Positions 11,101 through 22,401 of a DNA stretch of 64,000 bases are shown in pieces. A program made the position numbers and the translations under genes. How positions within the stretch are numbered: the stretch's first letter is position 1; the number at the start of each line of letters is the position of its first letter. The notes below the pieces were generated by a model, which searched no databases, was not told where the DNA came from, and was given only the letters and a program-made list of their open reading frames with translations. The stretch covers positions 1,426,001 through 1,490,000 of the forward strand of contig JAHLEZ010000012.1 in the NCBI GenBank assembly GCA_020726505.1, in the 5' to 3' direction. This DNA comes from Leptodontidium sp. MPI-SDFR-AT-0119. Lineage: Eukaryota > Ascomycota > Leotiomycetes > Helotiales > Leptodontidiaceae.

Positions 11101-12711
11101 ACTACCTTAGCTTCCACATTTTCGTTTTCGAGTCTGCATCACATCGCAGCGCATCCAATGCATAAATCTGCACCTTAGAACCACCGTGCTGATTGGATAG
11201 ATGGATGGATGGGGTGGAGTGGGTACGAATCAAACCAAACCAAATCAAAAATCAAAAATCAAAATCCTCCGGGTAGAGTTGAGTTCGCTGCACCACCACC
11301 AACCCACCCTGTCTGGTAGGTAGTTCTAAAGGCGTAGGTACAGTATCCGTACAGTATCCGTACAGTAGTGACCGGCCATTCATACCCGACCCCTACAGAC
11401 ACGAATTCGTACTCTGTAGAGAAAGAAAAAAAGACCGCGAGGATTTAATACGAAAGAAAAGGAAAAAAAATTAAGGTTTCGCGAAAGGTGCTCGCTACTT
11501 GCAGAAACGAACACTGCCGGCGAGGCGAGGCGAGGCGAAGAGACAAAAGAGATGTCTTACAGAGTAGGGTGCGTGGTCGTTCAGACTAGGACTATATCAT
11601 CATATACGTATAGGGCGTTCATCCGACGTCGTGATGGATTGATTCTCTTGCTGTGTATTTGTTTTGTATTTGTGTTGTCCAAGTGCGACGTCCGATGCTG
11701 TCCTTGTGTCGTCTTCCTCGCTGGACAGTCTTCCGGTAAAAAATCATACTTGCCTGCCTGCCTGCCTATCTGACTGTCTGACTTACTAATTGACCCAAGT
11801 ACAAATTCGAAGCCTCGAAATCTCGAAGTTCGAGATGTGAAGGTCTCCCCACTTTTTCAAAGATCACGAAAGACCAGACCAGAGACTAAAGAGAAAAGGT
11901 GACTGACTTGACTGACTTGACTGACTTGCACTGTATTGTACTGTAAGCGGGCGTCCATCCATTTGCATTAGTGTCCTGCACGATATCAACGGCCTCGCTA
12001 TCTCTTTGGATGATCCATATCGCTGGGAGTACACTACGTAGATAGGCTGGCTTCTGGGGTATCTCATATAATCCGCAGAAGAAAAAGAAAAAAAAAGAAA
12101 AGGAAAAAGGAAAGTTAGAAGCCCAAAAGGCCTAAAGCTGAACAAAGCTGGAGCTGGTGGAGCTTGTGGAGCTGGAGCTGAACGGAAAAAAGAAACACAT
12201 TCAGCCACTGCATACGAAAGCTGTCCACATCCTCGGTAGTAGATTCCACCCTTAGTATTGAGGTTTGTTTGTTTGTTTGCTTGCTTGGTAGATAGATGGA
12301 TAAGTAGAAATGATGTAGATAATTTAGGTGAATAAATCGGATATCAAATGACCTTCCAGAGCCGCACACCCTCACCCACACCCACACACCGCCTTTTCAC
12401 CTCCAGGAGTCATCCTCGCAACAAACTCAATGCGATGGCATTTTATATCCCGCTCTTTTTTCGCTTCTCTGCTTGCTTCCTTGCCCGCTCGCTCGCTCTC
12501 ACATCCATACCTTACAAGGGAGCTTGACGCCACAATACAGGATATCCCGATTAGGAAATTCCGAATCCGGAGTCTTGATGACCGCGTCGAGTGAGTGGCT
12601 AGGTACAGTATAGTGCAATACAGTACAGTGCAAAACTGAGATAGCGAAAGCTCGTCGTGGAATCGAGTTGAGTTGAGTTTGAGTCACCGGAATATTCTCT
12701 CGCTCCAACAT
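8156..12711. other. 4.5 kb gene-free stretch with simple repeats
   Basis: No frame in this stretch looks like protein. It is dominated by simple-sequence tracts: GGATGGAT-type repeats near 8560-8600 and 9060-9075, GGAAGGAAGG near 9520-9540, an AGTCA-type array at 9703-9741, AAAG/GGAAAA-rich runs near 12075-12115 and many GTACAGTA motifs. The first kilobase above 8155 must contain the promoter and leader of the disordered-protein gene. The rest may hold non-coding transcripts, which I cannot judge from sequence. Confidence 0.5.
9703..9741. repeat. AGTCA-type short tandem repeat
   Basis: Four copies of a 5-bp AGTCA unit (offset TCAAG/AGTCA) run into imperfect AGTC/ATTC units. Non-coding. Confidence 0.7.
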
Positions 12712-13092
12712 TCATGAACGCCCGACTTCCGCCTTCTCAACCAAAGTGAGACTACTCCTCGCTGATTCCGCCTCGCTCTTTCCGTCCTTTTGGAAAGATG
12801 AGGATGTTTGCTCTTGCTTAGGAGTGGAAGCTTCTCCACTGCCGCCCGAGTAATACCCCCATGGATTGTCGCCCGGGAGAACGCGATGACTTTCTCGACC
12901 TAGGCCCAATGCAGTCGTCACCGCATCGACTTTCCCGAGAATGGCCTCGTACATGACTGCAGAAGAGGAGGGAGATGACTGGATGAGCGTGGCCGATTCT
13001 TGTGATTTGAGGAGGTCGATCACGTGGGTGCTGTGTGATAGGTACGTGAGAGTGGTTGATGAGATTCGATTCGATGATGCAGCGAATTGTAC
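12712..13092 (-). CDS. Orphan open frame, probable terminal exon of a small unknown gene
   Basis: On the minus strand the frame is open from 13092 (just after an in-frame TAA at 13093-13095) to a stop at 12712-12714. Its composition is that of real protein: ISSTTLTYLSHSTHVIDLLK, then MYEAILGKVDAVTTALGLG, HRVLPGDNPWGYYSG and a Ser/Lys/Glu-rich tail. The first in-frame ATG is internal (12952-12954), so a 5' exon probably lies between 13100 and 13340; I could not fix its donor. The stop of the regulator gene at 13343 is on the same strand just upstream, so this is either a separate short gene or an unrecognised extra exon. Family unknown. Confidence 0.4.
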   Translation of the reverse strand, partial: VQFAASSNRISSTTLTYLSHSTHVIDLLKSQESATLIQSSPSSSAVMYEAILGKVDAVTTALGLGRESHRVLPGDNPWGYYSGGSGEASTPKQEQTSSSFQKDGKSEAESARSSLTLVEKAEVGRS

Positions 13093-13342
13093 TTAGTGTT
13101 GGGAGGATCGGAGGGGAGATGATGTATTATATATGTGACGAGAGATGAGATGCCGTGCTCCATTCCTTCTTGTGAGATCGCTGACTTCGTTGGCGATCTT
13201 GTCCTTTCATTCGTGCTCTCGCTGACGTGAGAATGTACCTCAAAGCAGGCAATGGGCACAGTACTATACACAGCAGAAATGTACTTTTCATTGCGTAAGT
13301 AGCCAAGCCAAAACCGAACCCGAAAAACGCGTGGCGAAACAA

Positions 13343-15591
13343 TCAAATTTCGTCCGCCCAAGACCCAGTCATCGTAGCCCAGAGATCGTGATAGAGAGGG
13401 ACGGAAGAGGCTGTTGATTCGATGCTGGGTGTTCCACTTCCGCTCAGATCGAATGAGCTGGCATCCATTGAAACAAGTGGATCGAAATACACGTTGAGCG
13501 AGTAATCCATCATGGGACAATGTCCCGTGGCAAAATTATTGCCAATCGGCGGTTCGGGAACGAGTTTTGAGACGCGTTTCTCGTAGGATTTCTTGACGCT
13601 TCCTAGGATCATCTGGAAGACGTGGTAAACATCTGAATGCTTGGGTGGCTCTGCGGTCCTCGCAGGCACGGACGATAGAATTTGGAATCGGTAACACAGA
13701 CAGTCAAGATACATCACCAATGGCACCTGTGACCGGGCTGTCTCTGCATTCCAACCCAGTTTTGCAGCCATTGCAAATGTCAGGCGAGACATGGCCACGG
13801 TGGCGTGAACAACATAGCCCCAATGTATCGATGTGAATTGGAGATACATAGATTCCGGCAGTGAAAGGAGATAGTCAAAGTATTTCTTGCAGGCATTCAA
13901 ACAGCTCATCAGATGGGCAATGTTCATTGGTCTGTAGCCTGTATCCCGTAGGAAATCTCTGTATGGCATGCGAAAGAATCCGAGAGGTTGACCGTACACC
14001 ACTATCTCCATGAACGTCGCTGCCAGAAGAATAGGAACTTGGATTATCAGCTTCTTTGATTCGTCTGGAGTCTACGTAGGCCAATCATACCTTGGTTCTT
14101 AACATTCTCTGGGGTTGAATTTTGCCACTCTTGGAGCTTGCCTAAGAACATCTGTGTGTTCACCTCGTCGTTGAGAGCTTCCATGCGAGAATCGATAGCC
14201 GGCCGCGGTAGGGAATTCATGTCCCCCATCAGTTCGCATATCCGTTGTAGCTTGACGGTGGAGCCGATTTCAGTCGAAAATTCCTCTCCCATTAGGCCTT
14301 CGCTGTCCATGTCAAGGAGGTCACGATACTCGCGGTTGCTGGGTTTGCGAAAGCCGCTTTTTATGGTAGGAAAAAATGACTCGGCACTGGGAAATGAATG
14401 AGTCTGTTGAACTTAAAACTCGGAAGGCAACTTACGCAGAAGACATGTAATAGCACCCTAGGTATGTTCTCCTTGCAGCAGCCGTGAAGTGGTCCCCCTC
14501 AACCAGATCCGTGGATGTGACAGCACCATCGGTCTTGGTAATGGGAGCTTCTCGATCAAGTCCGAGGTCTGTTAGTAAACTGATAGCCAGATTCATATAC
14601 GTGAATGAAGTCGTATCCCGAGGGTTGACATGTACAGGATACCTGGCCACTTTCCATTAAATCAATTTGGACTGGCGGAGAACAATCCAACTCACCAGGC
14701 AATGTAGACCAGCAGACCCTGCAAGAAATCGAGGCTTCTCTGCCCTTGGAGCAGGACTTTGGAACTCAAGACACGCTTGAACTCATGATCGATTTGATGA
14801 TGCAGCAAAGGATCTTGGATCGATGCTGAAGTGAGAATGGCTAGAAGCAAGAAGGGCGAAGTTCTCGACAGAGAAGGTACTGTGGCTTCTGGAGCAACTT
14901 TAACAAATGGGAAGAAGGAGGCCTTCGCCCGGTAAGTTAGAAGTAGATCTTCGGCCTGTTTCAGGGTGACCTTCCGCTTTTCCACAACTATCGGCTCGCC
15001 GTTTCCATGGTCCATGGGGTCTTCCAAGGACTGAGCTCCTTCTTCGTCGCCAAAAACATCCATGTGATGTCTGTGAAGTGCAGCGATTTCTTTACTGGTA
15101 TCTAGGGAGTGGACGGCAGCAAGAGATAATGAGAAGTCCGAGTTGTTGTTTGTAGAAGAGGGAGCGTTGCTTGATGGCCCAGATGTGCCTCTATATACCA
15201 GCATTAGCATAGGAAATGAGAGTGCAGCGCCTAGACGAAGATCCCAGATACATCGAGGAGAATGGGATCCAGAAATAAAAGAAATATTACAATGGGATTC
15301 GAGCGCAGAGTTTGATCACGTTATAGGCAACCAAAACCTCACCATCAACCCCTCTCACCCCTTCAGATCAAAAGGCTGTGCGTGGAGTAGTGAAACTTTG
15401 AAGTGAACTTACGAAGCACGAGTTCTCATGGGACGCGCTTTGGACCGGACTACACATTGCGTCCCATTCTGTTCACATTTCTGGCAGGTACCCGCCTGGC
15501 TTTTATAGACGCAGCGGCTCTTGCTCGCCCGGCAAGCTTCACAAGCCTTCGCATTTCGAAGCTTCGGAGCGTTGGCAAGATTCTCCGACAT
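13343..15591 (-). CDS. Zn(II)2Cys6 fungal transcription factor
   Basis: Five exons: 15591-15413, 15190-14696, 14642-14436, 14386-14091, 14037-13343. Introns are 222, 53, 49, 53 nt where short ones have standard ends. Joins restore family-like text: TRAS|GTSGP, VYIAW|YPVHVNPRD, YYMSSA|AESFFPTIK, VKNQ|VPILLAATFMEI. Exon 1 encodes the zinc cluster ACEACRASKSRCVYKSQAG with the following TCQKCEQNGTQC, i.e. the CX2CX6C...CX2CX6C pattern, close to the N-terminus. The remainder has the hydrophobic helical look of the fungal TF middle-homology region (LLTYRAKASFFPFVKV, FLLLAILTSAS, SFTYMNLAISLLTDLGLDR). About 624 aa. It should bind CGG-type DNA sites as a dimer in the nucleus; target pathway unknown. 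An upstream ATG at 15718-15720 would add 43 residues; I prefer 15591 because the cluster is usually N-terminal. Confidence 0.85.
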
Positions 15592-15946
15592 GCTGTGGCG
15601 TTTATGGTCTAGGCAAATGTCTCCTACAAAAAATCTTTCTCGTCCAGATTGATTCAGGTCAGCAATAAGAAGAGTGGAGGTGCGTCCACGCAATGCTGAC
15701 ATAAATTTATACGTGCTCACTCAATGAGTTCTATCTCCGTATATCCGCAGCCAATCAATGCCCAGATGTCTTCAATGCGGGGTGTCATGTGATAGTCACA
15801 GGCTATTATGGCAAGATCCATTGTTCTGTTGACAGCAAACTCTTCATTGAACTAGAGCAAGTCTTAATACAATGCCCCGATGCCATAGATCGTTCAAAGG
15901 TTGAATGCTAGTAGTTTGGCCGTTGTGCGGGAGGCCCATAACGCGT
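15592..15946. other. Short intergenic region, no gene seen
   Basis: Upstream region of the zinc-cluster gene and 3' UTR of the EEP gene, both on the minus strand. Nothing else recognised. Confidence 0.6.
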
Positions 15947-16873
15947 CTACGCAGCTTCCAATCGCACATCAGCAACACAAGCTCGATGATCAGAAAGATA
16001 AACCTCATCATCAAATCGATTTGCCAGAACTCCGTAGGTGCGATGTGTAATCTTGTCGCCTTTCCTGGAGAAAATGAAGTCGATTCGTACCGGCGTGTTG
16101 TCAACATGACCGAAAGACGTAAATGTCATCTCGTTCCCGGATCGCTTTTCCTTCGGTACCTGCAGATAGATATCCTCCATAACAGATTCTGGGGAGGTCA
16201 TGATCTGATATGCGCCATCATCTGGAGGACTATTGAAGTCTCCAGCTAAGAGAACTGCTGCTGGGCTTTCCTTGTCTGTCAGAGACTTAATGGCCGCCAG
16301 AATGATCTTGGCACTTTCTCTGCGTGACTGTGCGCCCTCGTTGTCGAAATGGGTATTGAGCATGGCGACTTCTTGTCCGGTCTCAATATGGATGAATGTT
16401 CCAATGGTGACAATCCGAATACAGCCTGCATCCCATCCCTTCGAAGGCACGTCAGGCGTGGGGCTCATCCATTGAGTTTCCCAACCCTTCAGCTTCCAGA
16501 TGGATGGTCTATAGAAGATTGGAGAGTATTCCCCAGCTTCCTTTCCATCACTTCGTCCAACACCAATGTAGTCCCATTTTCCGGCCGCTGATGGTGATTC
16601 GTTGAGTGCGGTGTGGACATCAAGCAGCTGGGAGTGGAGTACCTCTTGGAGGCAGATGAATGTCGAAGGTAGGACTGAGTTGATGACCAGCTCAGAGCAG
16701 AGACGAGGACACCGAACCTCCCACAGTTCTTCGCCTTTGAAGGGTGATTTGGTGGCATAACGGATGTTGTGCGTGATAACTCGGATGTCTATGGCGGTGT
16801 TGCATGTTCGCGACGCGTCGCTTGATTTGGAGGAATCAGTGTTCATGATTGTGCTGGTTTTGTTTCGGGTCAT
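15947..16873 (-). CDS. Endonuclease/exonuclease/phosphatase (EEP) fold protein
   Basis: Single exon, 308 aa from the ATG at 16871-16873; the frame extends upstream to an ATG at 17056, so the start is uncertain. EEP motifs appear in order: IRVITHNIRYAT (first strand with the N residue), FICLQEVL (metal-binding Glu), YIGVGRSDG followed by GEYSPIFYR, MLNTHFDNEG (catalytic-region His), LLAGDFNSPPDD (GDFN), RIDFIFSR and LSDHRACVADV (SDHR His/Asp). All key metal and catalytic residues of the Mg-dependent superfamily are present. The substrate may be a phosphodiester in nucleic acid or lipid headgroup; the lone domain with the GEYSPIFY element is typical of fungal secreted or cytosolic EEP proteins of unknown substrate. 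It is head-to-head with the PNGase A gene across about 540 bp. Confidence 0.85.
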   Translation of the reverse strand: MTRNKTSTIMNTDSSKSSDASRTCNTAIDIRVITHNIRYATKSPFKGEELWEVRCPRLCSELVINSVLPSTFICLQEVLHSQLLDVHTALNESPSAAGKWDYIGVGRSDGKEAGEYSPIFYRPSIWKLKGWETQWMSPTPDVPSKGWDAGCIRIVTIGTFIHIETGQEVAMLNTHFDNEGAQSRRESAKIILAAIKSLTDKESPAAVLLAGDFNSPPDDGAYQIMTSPESVMEDIYLQVPKEKRSGNEMTFTSFGHVDNTPVRIDFIFSRKGDKITHRTYGVLANRFDDEVYLSDHRACVADVRLEAA

Positions 16874-17413
16874 TATGGACTGGCGTAATGTCCAAATAAT
16901 GTATTTGGGGGTACTATTGAGTGTGATGGGAGTAAATAATCTGCAGTTCTGTATTAAGGCGTTGTGATGAAGATGGAAGCGGGCTAGGCACAGCCAACGA
17001 AACGCGGGGTTCACCAGCATTGGGACAGCCCTGCATTCAGCTGCACACGGCGCCATGGCTGAGCCAACAGATCATCAACTCCAACCTTCTCACATCTGAT
17101 ATTCAACATCAATAGTAGAGTCTCAGAAAGTGAGAGATCTCATACTTGCTATATCTTCATTTTATTACCTTCCTTTTCTAGCAGGTATCTCCGTCAATGA
17201 AGGTTTCTTATCCGGAGGATCTGCCTTGCAGACCCCATTTCTCATACCACGTTGCTAAAGTTGGCAAGAGTGGGCAATCATGATTTTCCATTGCCAAAGC
17301 TTGCGTGAAAGCTTGTTTGAGCAAAATATATTATGCAGATAGTACCTGCATCTGATTCTTGGTAGCTTCTCTATACTCATGGCCTGCATTTGAGGGTTCT
17401 CACCCGCGTCGGC
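16874..17413. promoter_or_regulatory. Shared divergent promoter region
   Basis: Non-coding space between two divergently transcribed genes (EEP protein on -, PNGase A on +). Promoters of both must lie here unless the longer EEP start at 17056 is used. I see no decisive TATA box or operator. Confidence 0.5.
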
Positions 17414-19291
17414 ATGCGTTTCTCACCAATTTCGTTCTTCCTTGCCATCTGGGGCACCTCACCCTCGGTCACTGTGCAAGCAACCTCAGAAGTAGTACAG
17501 GCTCAAGTACCTCCAAGGACCAGTTACGAAGAAGCCATTTGCAAGCAAACTATCTTCCAGCATAGTTTTGCAAGCAGTTATGGGGTGCCATATGTCGGTA
17601 AGCGATCCCCGCCTTTCTCTGTATCAATAAATCTAACATCGAGATAGGATTTTACAGCTCTCCAGAGGGCTGTGATTTTACAACCACGATTTTCAATCTC
17701 TCTGTAACATCGCAAGGGCGGCAGTATGACAGACTTGCCCTTCTCTTCTTAGGCGATATCGAGGTCTGGCGGACATCGACGGCCATGCCTAGTCAAGAAG
17801 GGATCTATTGGTCATATCAAAAAGACATGACAGCCTTCGACACTCTTCTTAGAAAAGAACAGAAAGTCATTTTCGATCTCAGTAATGTGTTCACAGACTT
17901 GTATACCGGGGCGTTCAATGTCACTCTCGAAGCCCTATACTTCAACGACGAATACATTTCCGGACTGAGTCCACCGAATCAAATATTTCCCATCTCAGCA
18001 CTAGCATCAAGCAAGAACATCTCTTCTGTCATGTCCCTGCCAGATGGCAATGCGACAGTTTCAATCCAGCTTCCTCGAAATGTCAAGACGGCAACAGTTT
18101 CGCTGCAGGCATCTGGCAATGGTGCCGAGGAATTCTGGTACACCAACGTTCCATCGGAATACGTGAACACCTTTCCAGACAACCCGGGATGGTTATTCGG
18201 CTATAGTCCCTTTAGAGAAGTCCAGCTTCTGATCGATGGGAATTTGGCGGGTGTATCATGGCCGTTCCCACTTCTTTTCACTGGTGGTGTTGATCCAGGA
18301 CTTTGGAGACCGATTGTGGGAATCGACGCATATGATATGCCAACATTCGACATAGACGTCACTCCTTGGTTGCCTTTGTTGTGTGATGGAAAGCCACACG
18401 AGTTTGGACTGAAGGTAGTCGCTTTTGACAGTACGGTTGAGGGGAATGTAGGACCCATCGGTGAGAATTGGTGGGTAACAGGCACAGTATTCGTTTGGCT
18501 TGATGCCCATGGCAAGCAAACTACGGGAAGTGTAAGTCTAATGCTAGGTTAAAACATAGTTAACTAGAATTGACTTGAATCAGAGCATCGCAAATCACAC
18601 TCCAGATCCAGTCTTCGATTTCCACCCCCAAGTCACAACCACAACCCTCAACAACATCACCAGCAATTCATCTTTCTACTTCGATCTATCAGCTAGACGC
18701 ACGATCTCAATCACATCCACCATTTGCACCTCATCCGGGTCCAAAGTTGCCACCTGGTCACAGTCTCTCTCCTTCACCAACATCCAAAACATGACCGACT
18801 CGGCCTTCAACCAATCTCTCAGCATGCTCACAACCGGCACGCACACTGATTCCTTCTCCGGCGTCAAATCAAGCTACGCCTACCCCCTCAGCCTCTACAG
18901 TTCCTATATCATTGCCCCATCATCGAAAGTCACTCTCTCCTCTGTCCTGGCACTCATCGACCGAAGTCTCATCACCAAAGGTATCAACCTCCTCTCCCAC
19001 TTAACAGGCCTTAAAATCGGCAGTGAGAGTTTAAGTACGAGACAGAGCGCCAGGAGTAAGTACTACTGGAATGCTACCATCGTGGAGGGGACCGCCGACG
19101 ATACGGGAGTGTTGGAGCAGTGGTTTTCTTATGCTGGGAAATCGGCAATGAAGAAGAATGGCGTAGGCGAGTTCTCAAGGCATTTGAAAGAGGTCGATGA
19201 TAGAATTGTGTTTGATGATGAGGCTTGGAGGACGATGAGTGTGCCTGCTACGCAACCGTTGCCGTACGTGGACGGCGAGCCAGTCGTGTGA
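17414..19291 (+). CDS. Secreted peptide-N4-(N-acetyl-glucosaminyl)asparagine amidase A (PNGase A type)
   Basis: Three exons: 17414-17597, 17648-18531, 18584-19291; introns 50 and 52 nt (GTAAGC...ATAG; GTAAGT...TCAG). The spliced frame is 591 aa. The ATG at 17414 gives a signal peptide MRFSPISFFLAIWGTSPSVT with cleavage expected near VQA. Family hallmarks of peptide N-glycanase A (PF12222) follow: the CDFTTTIFNLSVTSQGRQYDR strand region, LGDIEVWRTSTAMP, the VEGNVGPIGENWWVTGTVF segment, FTGGVDPGLWRPI and YDMPTFDIDVTPWLP. The second half is Ser/Thr-rich with many N-x-S/T sites. The family removes whole N-glycans from glycopeptides outside the cell or in the secretory path, hydrolysing the Asn side-chain amide bond. 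Length and start agree with fungal members. I see no defect. Confidence 0.9.
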
Positions 19292-19798
19292 GACTGCGTG
19301 TTGAGCAGCTTTCACAAGGTGTGCAAGGAGGACAGGGGACGCTTATCTGAGTGGCAGTGGATCAAGATTGATGAATTTTCCAAATGTAGATATTAAACAT
19401 TAATTATTACTATGCTATATCACTGCAACGTCCTTTAGCAGACAACCTGTGTCTTGAACCAAGCACCGTAAAAATTCTCGAACCAAAAATCGTACAATGC
19501 ACCAACGATGCCAAACAGCAAACCAACTACCTCTCTCCTGCAAAAGACTTCTTCCCTCCCCTTCTTAATCTAAATACACGCACTTTTGCTCCATGACCTA
19601 TCTCCCCCCGCTCTCGGCGACTCTGGCATTCCCTCGAAGGCAACACCAGCGTCACAATCCTTTTCAAGGGGACTGGATCGATCTTAATGTCAGTCATTTC
19701 CAACACAAAATTTGAGCGATATAGTGAAGTAGCCTTCTTTCAAACACCCCGCAATGCCTTCTTCCATTCGCATTGCTTGACACTCGACATCCGACCCT
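19292..19798. other. Convergent intergenic region
   Basis: 3' flanks of the PNGase A gene (+) and of minus-strand material to the right. A short AT-rich stretch near 19375-19420 fits a 3' UTR. No gene recognised. Confidence 0.5.
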
Positions 19799-20080
19799 CT
19801 ACCACCAACTATCCCTCGCCTGACCAGCCTCCACGGCCATTTCCAAGAGCATCCTCGGCCCAACAGCCACACAAGTTGGCGACGAAGCCATTGCCACAAT
19901 TGAATGAACCTGCTGCTCCCACACGAGCATGACTTCCTCAGCACTCCCCGTCGTCCTCTCCAACTGCAACTCCAACTCCGGATCTACCTCAACACAACTC
20001 CTGCATTGCCCTCCATACCCCCATCCGCATCCGTGCCCGAGTGTGCATTTAAATCCATCATCGTGATCAGATGATTCACC
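19799..20080 (-). CDS. Orphan 93-codon open frame, Cys-rich start
   Basis: Open on the minus strand from just after an in-frame TAA (20081-20083) to a TAG at 19799-19801. It reads like protein: FKCTLGHGCGWGYGGQC, then VEVDPELELQLERTTG, VMLVWEQQVHSIVAMASSP and a final ARDSWW. There is no start codon at its head. It begins 37 bases downstream of the stop of the small 95-aa gene on the same strand, so it may be a further exon of that gene, a remnant, or chance. I could not find a splice pair that joins them convincingly. Confidence 0.25.
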   Translation of the reverse strand, partial: GESSDHDDGFKCTLGHGCGWGYGGQCRSCVEVDPELELQLERTTGSAEEVMLVWEQQVHSIVAMASSPTCVAVGPRMLLEMAVEAGQARDSWW

Positions 20081-20116
20081 TTATTCTAGTCCATATTCCA
20101 ATCCATAACCATAGAT

Positions 20117-20460
20117 TCACTTCTCGTCATCGCTCTCCACAATCGGCTCCAGACTCGGCGTGATGACAATCTCAGGTATCGATGTTGCCGTGCTCGTGCT
20201 GGCGGGTTTGTGCTGTTGTTCCATGGCGAGCATGGCTGCTTTGGCGCGGGCCATCTTGTCTGTGAAATCGAAGTTTATAGAGGGAGTCGGGGTATGTTTC
20301 GTGCGGGAGATGGAGAGCGCGCGGCTTGGTCGGTATTGGGAATGGGTATTGGTGTTGGTGGGTTGGGGTTGGGATTGGCGGGATTGTCTGGAGTGGTGGG
20401 TTAGTTGGGTTTGTTTTGGTGGCGGGGGAGAGCAGGGAATTACCTGCGTGTGTTGTCCAT
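20117..20460 (-). CDS. Small 95-aa protein with acidic C-terminus, unknown function
   Basis: Two exons that are too short or broken to appear as one frame: 20460-20444 (MDNTR and two bases of the next codon) and 20387-20117, joined over a 56-nt intron (donor GTAATT, branch-like CTAACC, acceptor CCAG). The product reads MDNTRRQSRQSQ, a Pro/Asn/Thr/Gln-rich linker, ALSISRTKHTPTPSINFDF, then the likely helix DKMARAKAAMLAMEQQ, and a C-terminus PEIVITPSLEPIVESDDEK. The helix plus acidic tail looks conserved in type, but I cannot name the family. No signal peptide or TM. The exon join is inferred from frame and splice signals. Confidence 0.6.
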
Positions 20461-22401
20461 TGTTGAGATGTGATGTGAGAGGATAGGATATAGGATAGAA
20501 TTGGAGCAGAAGCGATGATGTGTTTGCAAAAGTGAATGTTCACCAGGAAGATTCTGTGTTGAATGATGAAAGATACAAATAGAGATGAAGAAATAACCAA
20601 AAGAAAGCCAGGGAATGTAGATGAGGATATATAGAAAGCTCTCGAAGAGATCATGACAACAATATGACCGATCTCTCAAAGCCCCGAAGCAGGCCCCACA
20701 CGCTGCAAAACTCTTTTAAGGTTACCAACCACACTCTAAACCAAACACATCAAGAGCCCATTAATCCCATTGGTCATCACACGAAAACGAAGACACCTTA
20801 CCTAGCGCACTTGCATCTCTCACTCGGGATCCCCAGTTGTATCATAACACCCCTACCTCAACCCTCCGTAGCATGGATCTTCACACAATTCGTCTTAGCA
20901 CGCCTACTAACAAAGGGAAGGGAACTGCGAGAAAACCCGTCATGTGGACGTGAAATCCCACCCATCTGGGAAGTGCGAGCCCAGTCATCCATGTCAATTC
21001 CCGGATGCAGAAGAGAGACTATGATGCATAATCCCGCCGCTAAGGGTGGGCGAATGTTCGATATTTTTAGCCTTCGTATTGCGGGAGATCTACATGCAGT
21101 GTCTGGTTGGTCGGTTGGTTGGTTGGATGGTGATCTGAACGCGGGAAGAATTCAAAACACGAGGTTTTTGAAGAGGAAAATCGAACCACTTCAGCTCTGT
21201 TCGTGTGTGTATGTGTGAGGGGGTTGTAAATCTGGTGCCGTTTCCTTTGTTGGAGTTTGTTGGGAGTCTCGTGTTCTTGTGTTCCCCGTGAGCATTTTTA
21301 CATGCATGCTTTTAAAGGGGCTCGCTTGATTGTGCAGCTTGAGAAGCGAGAAAGTTGATTGAATAACTGCAGCCAATGATCATAGCTGCACCCGGCAAAC
21401 CAGCTCTGGGGACAAGGAAGTTAATGAAACGTTGGTCATTAGTTAAGGGTAAAGTTTAGAAAGAGTGGAATTCGAGTGAGATGTGGCGTTGGTAGTTTGT
21501 TGTTTGTCTTGGCGTATGTCAAGCTCCCGGCTGGCCGGATTTGGTGAAATAGGGGTTAGTGGCGAGGCTTGACGATAGAAAGGAACAAGCGTACGAATAG
21601 GGAGAGAAGTATCGACGCTTTTGTGCCATTTTTCTTTTGCAATACACTTAACAACCATCATCTTCTCCATCTCGACTCAAACATATCAACTTTGAGACCC
21701 CAATTGTTGATCTTGAGGATAGTCACATGATCTAGTTCCACAAAAACACAGCCCCGAAAACCAAACTCCCACAATCCCCACACTTCGGCCCTTTCCCTCT
21801 TCGTATTTTTTGACCCGACGACTCCGCCTTCAAAGCTTGAAGATCAACAAAAGCTATTCCTCGCTTTAGCATCTTGCGGCTCAAAGGATAAAGTCAACGT
21901 TACTTGCAATTGCCACTTGGTTGGAACATCGGGTCAAAGATGGGCGAGAGCAAGTAGGGCACTAACAGCCCCGATATGTACGGTTCCGTCGCGTCGGCCA
22001 TGCCGTTTCTTTACTTTAGCACTACAAACCTTCAGCCTCAAGACCCTTATGACTTCGTCGCCCGTCGGCATGTTGGCATGACGTGGGGTGAAAGTAAAAG
22101 TATTCCACGGTTTCTAAATTGAAACATGGGGTGGTGGCTGGTTGGTGCGAGGACGGACTGCTTGCTAGGACATGAGGTTGGTATTGGCAAACGCTACGGG
22201 AGGCGGACGCCGTATTTTGCGTTTGGGGGCTGGTGTGCTACAAAGTCTGTGTTCCAAGCATGCAAATTTGTGTAAGTCCATATTTGTATATAACTCACGT
22301 CAATCTCCTTCCTCTGTTTACTCATCGTCAAACAGTCTTCTCAGAGCGGACAAATTCCAAATTCTTTCATAATATCTTATTCCACTTCACACAGGACCGA
22401 C
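20461..22401. other. Divergent intergenic region, 1.9 kb
   Basis: Between the small 95-aa gene (-) and the Cys-rich GPI protein gene (+), so it contains both promoters. Frames of up to 184 codons are present but show no natural composition. Short TTGG repeats (GGTTGGTTGG) sit near 21105-21125. Confidence 0.5.

Noticed and set aside
15592..15720. Upstream ATG extending the zinc-cluster protein by 43 residues
   Set aside because: The extra residues lack conservation-like features and zinc clusters of this class usually sit near the N-terminus; kept only as an alternative start.
20664..21218. 184-codon plus-strand frame in the divergent intergenic region
   Set aside because: No motif, unnatural composition and position in a promoter region of two genes.
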